Part shown: piece by piece, positions 4,720 through 6,895 of the stretch
Layout of the letters: every line of letters starts with the position of its first letter
Numbering within the stretch: position 1 is the first letter of the stretch
DNA from: an uncultured Clostridia bacterium
GTDB taxonomy: Bacteria; Bacillota; Clostridia; TANB77; CAG-508
Direction: 5' to 3'
Assembly (NCBI GenBank): GCA_947599995.1
Contig: CANQFW010000069.1
Coordinates: forward strand, 1 to 6,895
Length of the DNA: 6,895 nucleotides
Made by a program: the position numbers and the translations under genes
The notes under the pieces: model-generated
What the model was told of the DNA's origin: nothing
Database searches by the model: none
The model's input: only the letters and a program-made list of their open reading frames with translations

Positions 4720-6672
4720 ATGCCAGATAAAAATAAAGATAACAACAAAGAAAATAAAAACAATGGGAAAAATATAATTTATGGAATAATTATGTTTGTA
4801 GCAATAGTTGTATGTTCTATAATAATTGCAATACAATTAATTGATTCAAGTAATGATAAAGATAATGTACTTGCATATACAGATTTAATAAAACAAATTT
4901 CAAGTCAAAATGTAGAAAAAATTGAGATGATCACAGGAAGCACAACAGTAAAAGTAACATTGAAAAATAAAATAACAGATTCAGAAGAGGAAAAAGATAA
5001 CCCTGAAAAAAAAGATGAAGGTGAAAATACTACTGACGAAGAAAATAAAGTAGAATCTACAGAAAATATTACTGAAAATGAGCAAAAGTCTGAGGAAGAG
5101 AAAAAACAAGATCTTGAAAAAACAGCAATTGTTCCAAACACACAAGCCTTTATTGAATTAATACAAAAGAAAGTTGAGGAAGGAAATGAAATAGAATTAA
5201 TTCAAAAAAGCAGGAGCATAATTTCTCAAATTCCATCATATATAGTTTCTTTCTTGCCAACAGCTATAATGCTTGCATTATTTATTATAATATTTAGAAT
5301 GCAAGGATTGGGAGATAAAGGTGAAATTTATAACGAAACAGAAAGAAAGACTAAGATAAAATTTGACGATGTTGCGGGATTGGAAGAAGAAAAAGGAGAG
5401 CTCGTAGAATTAGTAGAATTTTTAAAACATCCTAAGAAATTTACTGATATGGGAGCAAAAATTCCAAAAGGAGTTTTACTATATGGTAACCCTGGAACAG
5501 GAAAAACATTAATTGCAAAGGCAATTGCAGGAGAAGCCGATGTTCCTTTTATTTCTATGAGTGGTTCAGAATTTATTGAGATGTTTGCAGGACTTGGAGC
5601 ATCAAGAGTTAGAAAATTATTTGAAAAAGCAAGAAAGCTAGCACCATGTATTGTTTTTATTGACGAAATAGATGCTATCGGTTCAAGAAGAACAACAAAT
5701 TCAGGAGCAGAATCTGAAAATAACCAAACATTAAATCAACTTTTAGTTGAAATGGACGGATTTTCAACAGAGGAGACAATAATAGTATTAGCTGCAACAA
5801 ATAGGCCAGAAATGTTAGATAAAGCTCTTTTAAGGCCAGGAAGATTTGATAGACAAATAACAATTCCTGCACCAGATTTAAGAGGAAGAGAAGAAATACT
5901 AAAAATTCATAGTAAACAAAAGAAACTAGCAGAAGATGTGTCTTTAGAAAGTATTGCAGAAGATACATCTGGATTTACAGGAGCTGAGCTTGCAAATATC
6001 TTAAACGAAGCAGCAATAATTGCAACCAAAAAAGAACATGAGGCAATCAGAAATGAAGATATAGAAGAAGCAGTTAAGAAAGTAACAGTAGGATTGGAAA
6101 AGCGTAACAGAGTAATTACAGATAAAGACAGAAAATTGACTGCCTACCATGAAGCTGGACATGCTGTTGTTAGTTGGTATCTACCTACACAATCAAAAGT
6201 TAAGGAGATATCAATAATACCAAGAGGCATGGCTGGTGGATATACAATGTATAAAACAGATGAAGATAAAACATATATCTCTAAAACAGAAATGGAAGAA
6301 AAATTAATAGCTTTACTTGGAGGACGAGCAGCTGAAAAAATAGCACTTGACGATATTTCAACAGGAGCTAGCAACGACATAGAAGTAGCAACTCAAATAG
6401 CAAGAGATATGGTTATAAAATATGGAATGAATGACAATATTGGACCAATATCTTTAAGAGATGAAAATGGGGAATATCCACTTGAATTATTTGGAAAAGA
6501 TATGGGAGACAAAATCGGAAGCGAAGTTAAAAAATTAATAGACACAGCATATAGAGATGCTCAAACAATCATTAAAGATCACATGGATAAACTAATTGCA
6601 GTTGCAGAAGAACTATTAGTAAAAGAAAAAATAGGTTCACATGAATTTAGAAGATTTTTTGAAGAGGAATAA
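4720..6672 (+). CDS. ftsH: ATP-dependent zinc metalloprotease FtsH
   Basis: This membrane-anchored AAA+ protease forms hexamers that extract and degrade misfolded membrane and some cytoplasmic proteins. In a 650-aa protein: TM1 about 19-41, external domain about 42-173, TM2 about 174-192, then the AAA module with Walker A GNPGTGKT (256-263), pore loop F289-A290-G291, Walker B with D315-E316, and the second region of homology with arginine fingers R372 and R375. The peptidase has HEAGH (zinc ligands H477, H481; catalytic E478) and third ligand D553 in TGASND. I prefer ATG 4720, nine bases after AAGGA (4706-4710), over ATG 4702, which has no Shine-Dalgarno. Odd points: the external domain is roughly 60 residues longer than the E. 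coli one because of a Glu/Lys/Asn-rich stretch (about 87-135), Walker A has Asn for the usual Pro, and the pore has Ala for Val. All catalytic residues are intact. It is the last gene of the operon. Confidence 0.97.
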   Translation: MPDKNKDNNKENKNNGKNIIYGIIMFVAIVVCSIIIAIQLIDSSNDKDNVLAYTDLIKQISSQNVEKIEMITGSTTVKVTLKNKITDSEEEKDNPEKKDEGENTTDEENKVESTENITENEQKSEEEKKQDLEKTAIVPNTQAFIELIQKKVEEGNEIELIQKSRSIISQIPSYIVSFLPTAIMLALFIIIFRMQGLGDKGEIYNETERKTKIKFDDVAGLEEEKGELVELVEFLKHPKKFTDMGAKIPKGVLLYGNPGTGKTLIAKAIAGEADVPFISMSGSEFIEMFAGLGASRVRKLFEKARKLAPCIVFIDEIDAIGSRRTTNSGAESENNQTLNQLLVEMDGFSTEETIIVLAATNRPEMLDKALLRPGRFDRQITIPAPDLRGREEILKIHSKQKKLAEDVSLESIAEDTSGFTGAELANILNEAAIIATKKEHEAIRNEDIEEAVKKVTVGLEKRNRVITDKDRKLTAYHEAGHAVVSWYLPTQSKVKEISIIPRGMAGGYTMYKTDEDKTYISKTEMEEKLIALLGGRAAEKIALDDISTGASNDIEVATQIARDMVIKYGMNDNIGPISLRDENGEYPLELFGKDMGDKIGSEVKKLIDTAYRDAQTIIKDHMDKLIAVAEELLVKEKIGSHEFRRFFEEE

Positions 6673-6737
6673 ATAAAATAAAGTTCACATAGTAATGTCT
6701 TGATACTTTAATTATTGTTAAGCTGAAAAAAACGGAA

Positions 6738-6779
6738 TTAAGATTTTCTAAGTAGTCTAAACTGCTAAGAAAATCTTAG
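6738..6779 (+). other. Stem-loop downstream of ftsH
   Basis: TAAGATTTTCT (6739-6749) is the exact complement of AGAAAATCTTA (6768-6778). After an A-A mismatch, AGTAGT (6751-6756) pairs with ACTGCT (6761-6766, one G-U) around a CTAA loop. That is 17 pairs in all, plus a possible outer G-U. No T-run follows, so it is probably an mRNA 3'-end stabilising structure or a repeat rather than the main terminator. Confidence 0.5.
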
Positions 6780-6800
6780 CTCTGCATATTTATCTTCTAC

Positions 6801-6832
6801 GGAAAGTATATTATTTTCAATGATGACTTTCC
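6801..6832. repeat. Short inverted repeat resembling the 1241-1278 palindrome
   Basis: GGAAAGT (6801-6807) is the exact complement of ACTTTCC (6826-6832), with an 18-base interior. The right side continues TAGAATATAAA, close to TATAATATAAA after the right arm at 1262-1279. The shared outline is GGAAAGT, spacer, ACTT(T)CCTA-N-AATATAAA. This may be a genome repeat family, or chance in A+T-rich DNA. Confidence 0.35.
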
Positions 6833-6842
6833 TAGAATATAA

Positions 6843-6878
6843 AAAAAGCTTTTATAAATATATTTATAAAAGCTTTTT
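6843..6878. terminator. Perfect palindromic, probably bidirectional terminator after ftsH
   Basis: The arms 6843-6860 and 6861-6878 are perfectly complementary over 18 bases. The core GCTTTTATAAA forms the stem, with A residues before it and TTTTT (6874-6878) after it. The A-tract on one side and T-tract on the other mean it can work in both directions. It is the first clear intrinsic terminator after ftsH and probably ends the transcript begun near 1550, a message of about 5.3 kb; a convergent gene may lie beyond the window. Confidence 0.82.
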
Positions 6879-6895
6879 GGACGGTTTAAAAAAGA

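Noticed and set aside
1..6895. CRISPR array, insertion sequence, toxin-antitoxin or defence system
   Set aside because: No regularly spaced repeats, no transposase or nuclease-like protein, and no small paired genes were found on either strand.

Overview
The window is very A+T-rich, with A-rich coding strands, strong Shine-Dalgarno sites (AAGGAGG, AAGGGAG, AAGGA) and a tmRNA tag ending in LALAA. Together with the gene families present, this points to a low-G+C Gram-positive bacterium, most likely an anaerobic Clostridia-type Firmicute. The sequence alone does not fix genus or species.

Layout. (1) 1-656: the 3' part of a surface-type protein gene, open at the left edge of the window. Its C-terminal domain carries a WWLASPS motif followed by an unusual pyrimidine-ending codon block. 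(2) 657-839: intergenic, with a 13-bp stem-loop and no clear promoter or terminator. (3) 840-1193: complete ssrA (tmRNA) with an encoded CCA end and the tag ADKEELALAA, followed at once by a strong rho-independent terminator (1199-1241). (4) 1242-1513: no protein gene; a cluster of inverted repeats and stem-loops (1241-1278, 1291-1384, 1426-1486), one of which could end a small RNA. (5) 1514-1542: a near-consensus sigma-A-type promoter (TTGAAA, 17-nt spacer, TATAAT). It is followed by a leader with a perfect Shine-Dalgarno that serves a five-codon mini-ORF rather than the first large gene. (6) 1667-6672: four tightly packed same-strand genes, probably one operon: a FemX-type peptidoglycan aminoacyltransferase, an alanine-racemase-family PLP enzyme, a DUF1189-like membrane protein, and FtsH. 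(7) 6673-6895: a stem-loop, a weaker inverted repeat, and an 18+18 palindrome with A and T tracts that probably terminates the operon.

How the genes fit together (inference). The first two operon products are cell-wall enzymes: one adds an amino acid to a peptidoglycan precursor using aminoacyl-tRNA, and the other interconverts L- and D-amino acids. The last two are membrane proteins, and FtsH is the membrane quality-control protease. The operon therefore looks like an envelope biogenesis and maintenance unit. The alanine-racemase homologue (Gly-Met-Tyr replacing Cys-Met-Asp) and FtsH (Phe-Ala-Gly pore, long acidic insertion in the external domain) both depart from the classical sequences.

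The best leads are the mini-ORF/hairpin leader in front of femX, the possible hypervariable C-type-lectin-like segment at the end of the first gene, and a pair of related palindromes near both ends of the operon region. No CRISPR array, insertion sequence, integrase or complete novel defence-type system is visible.
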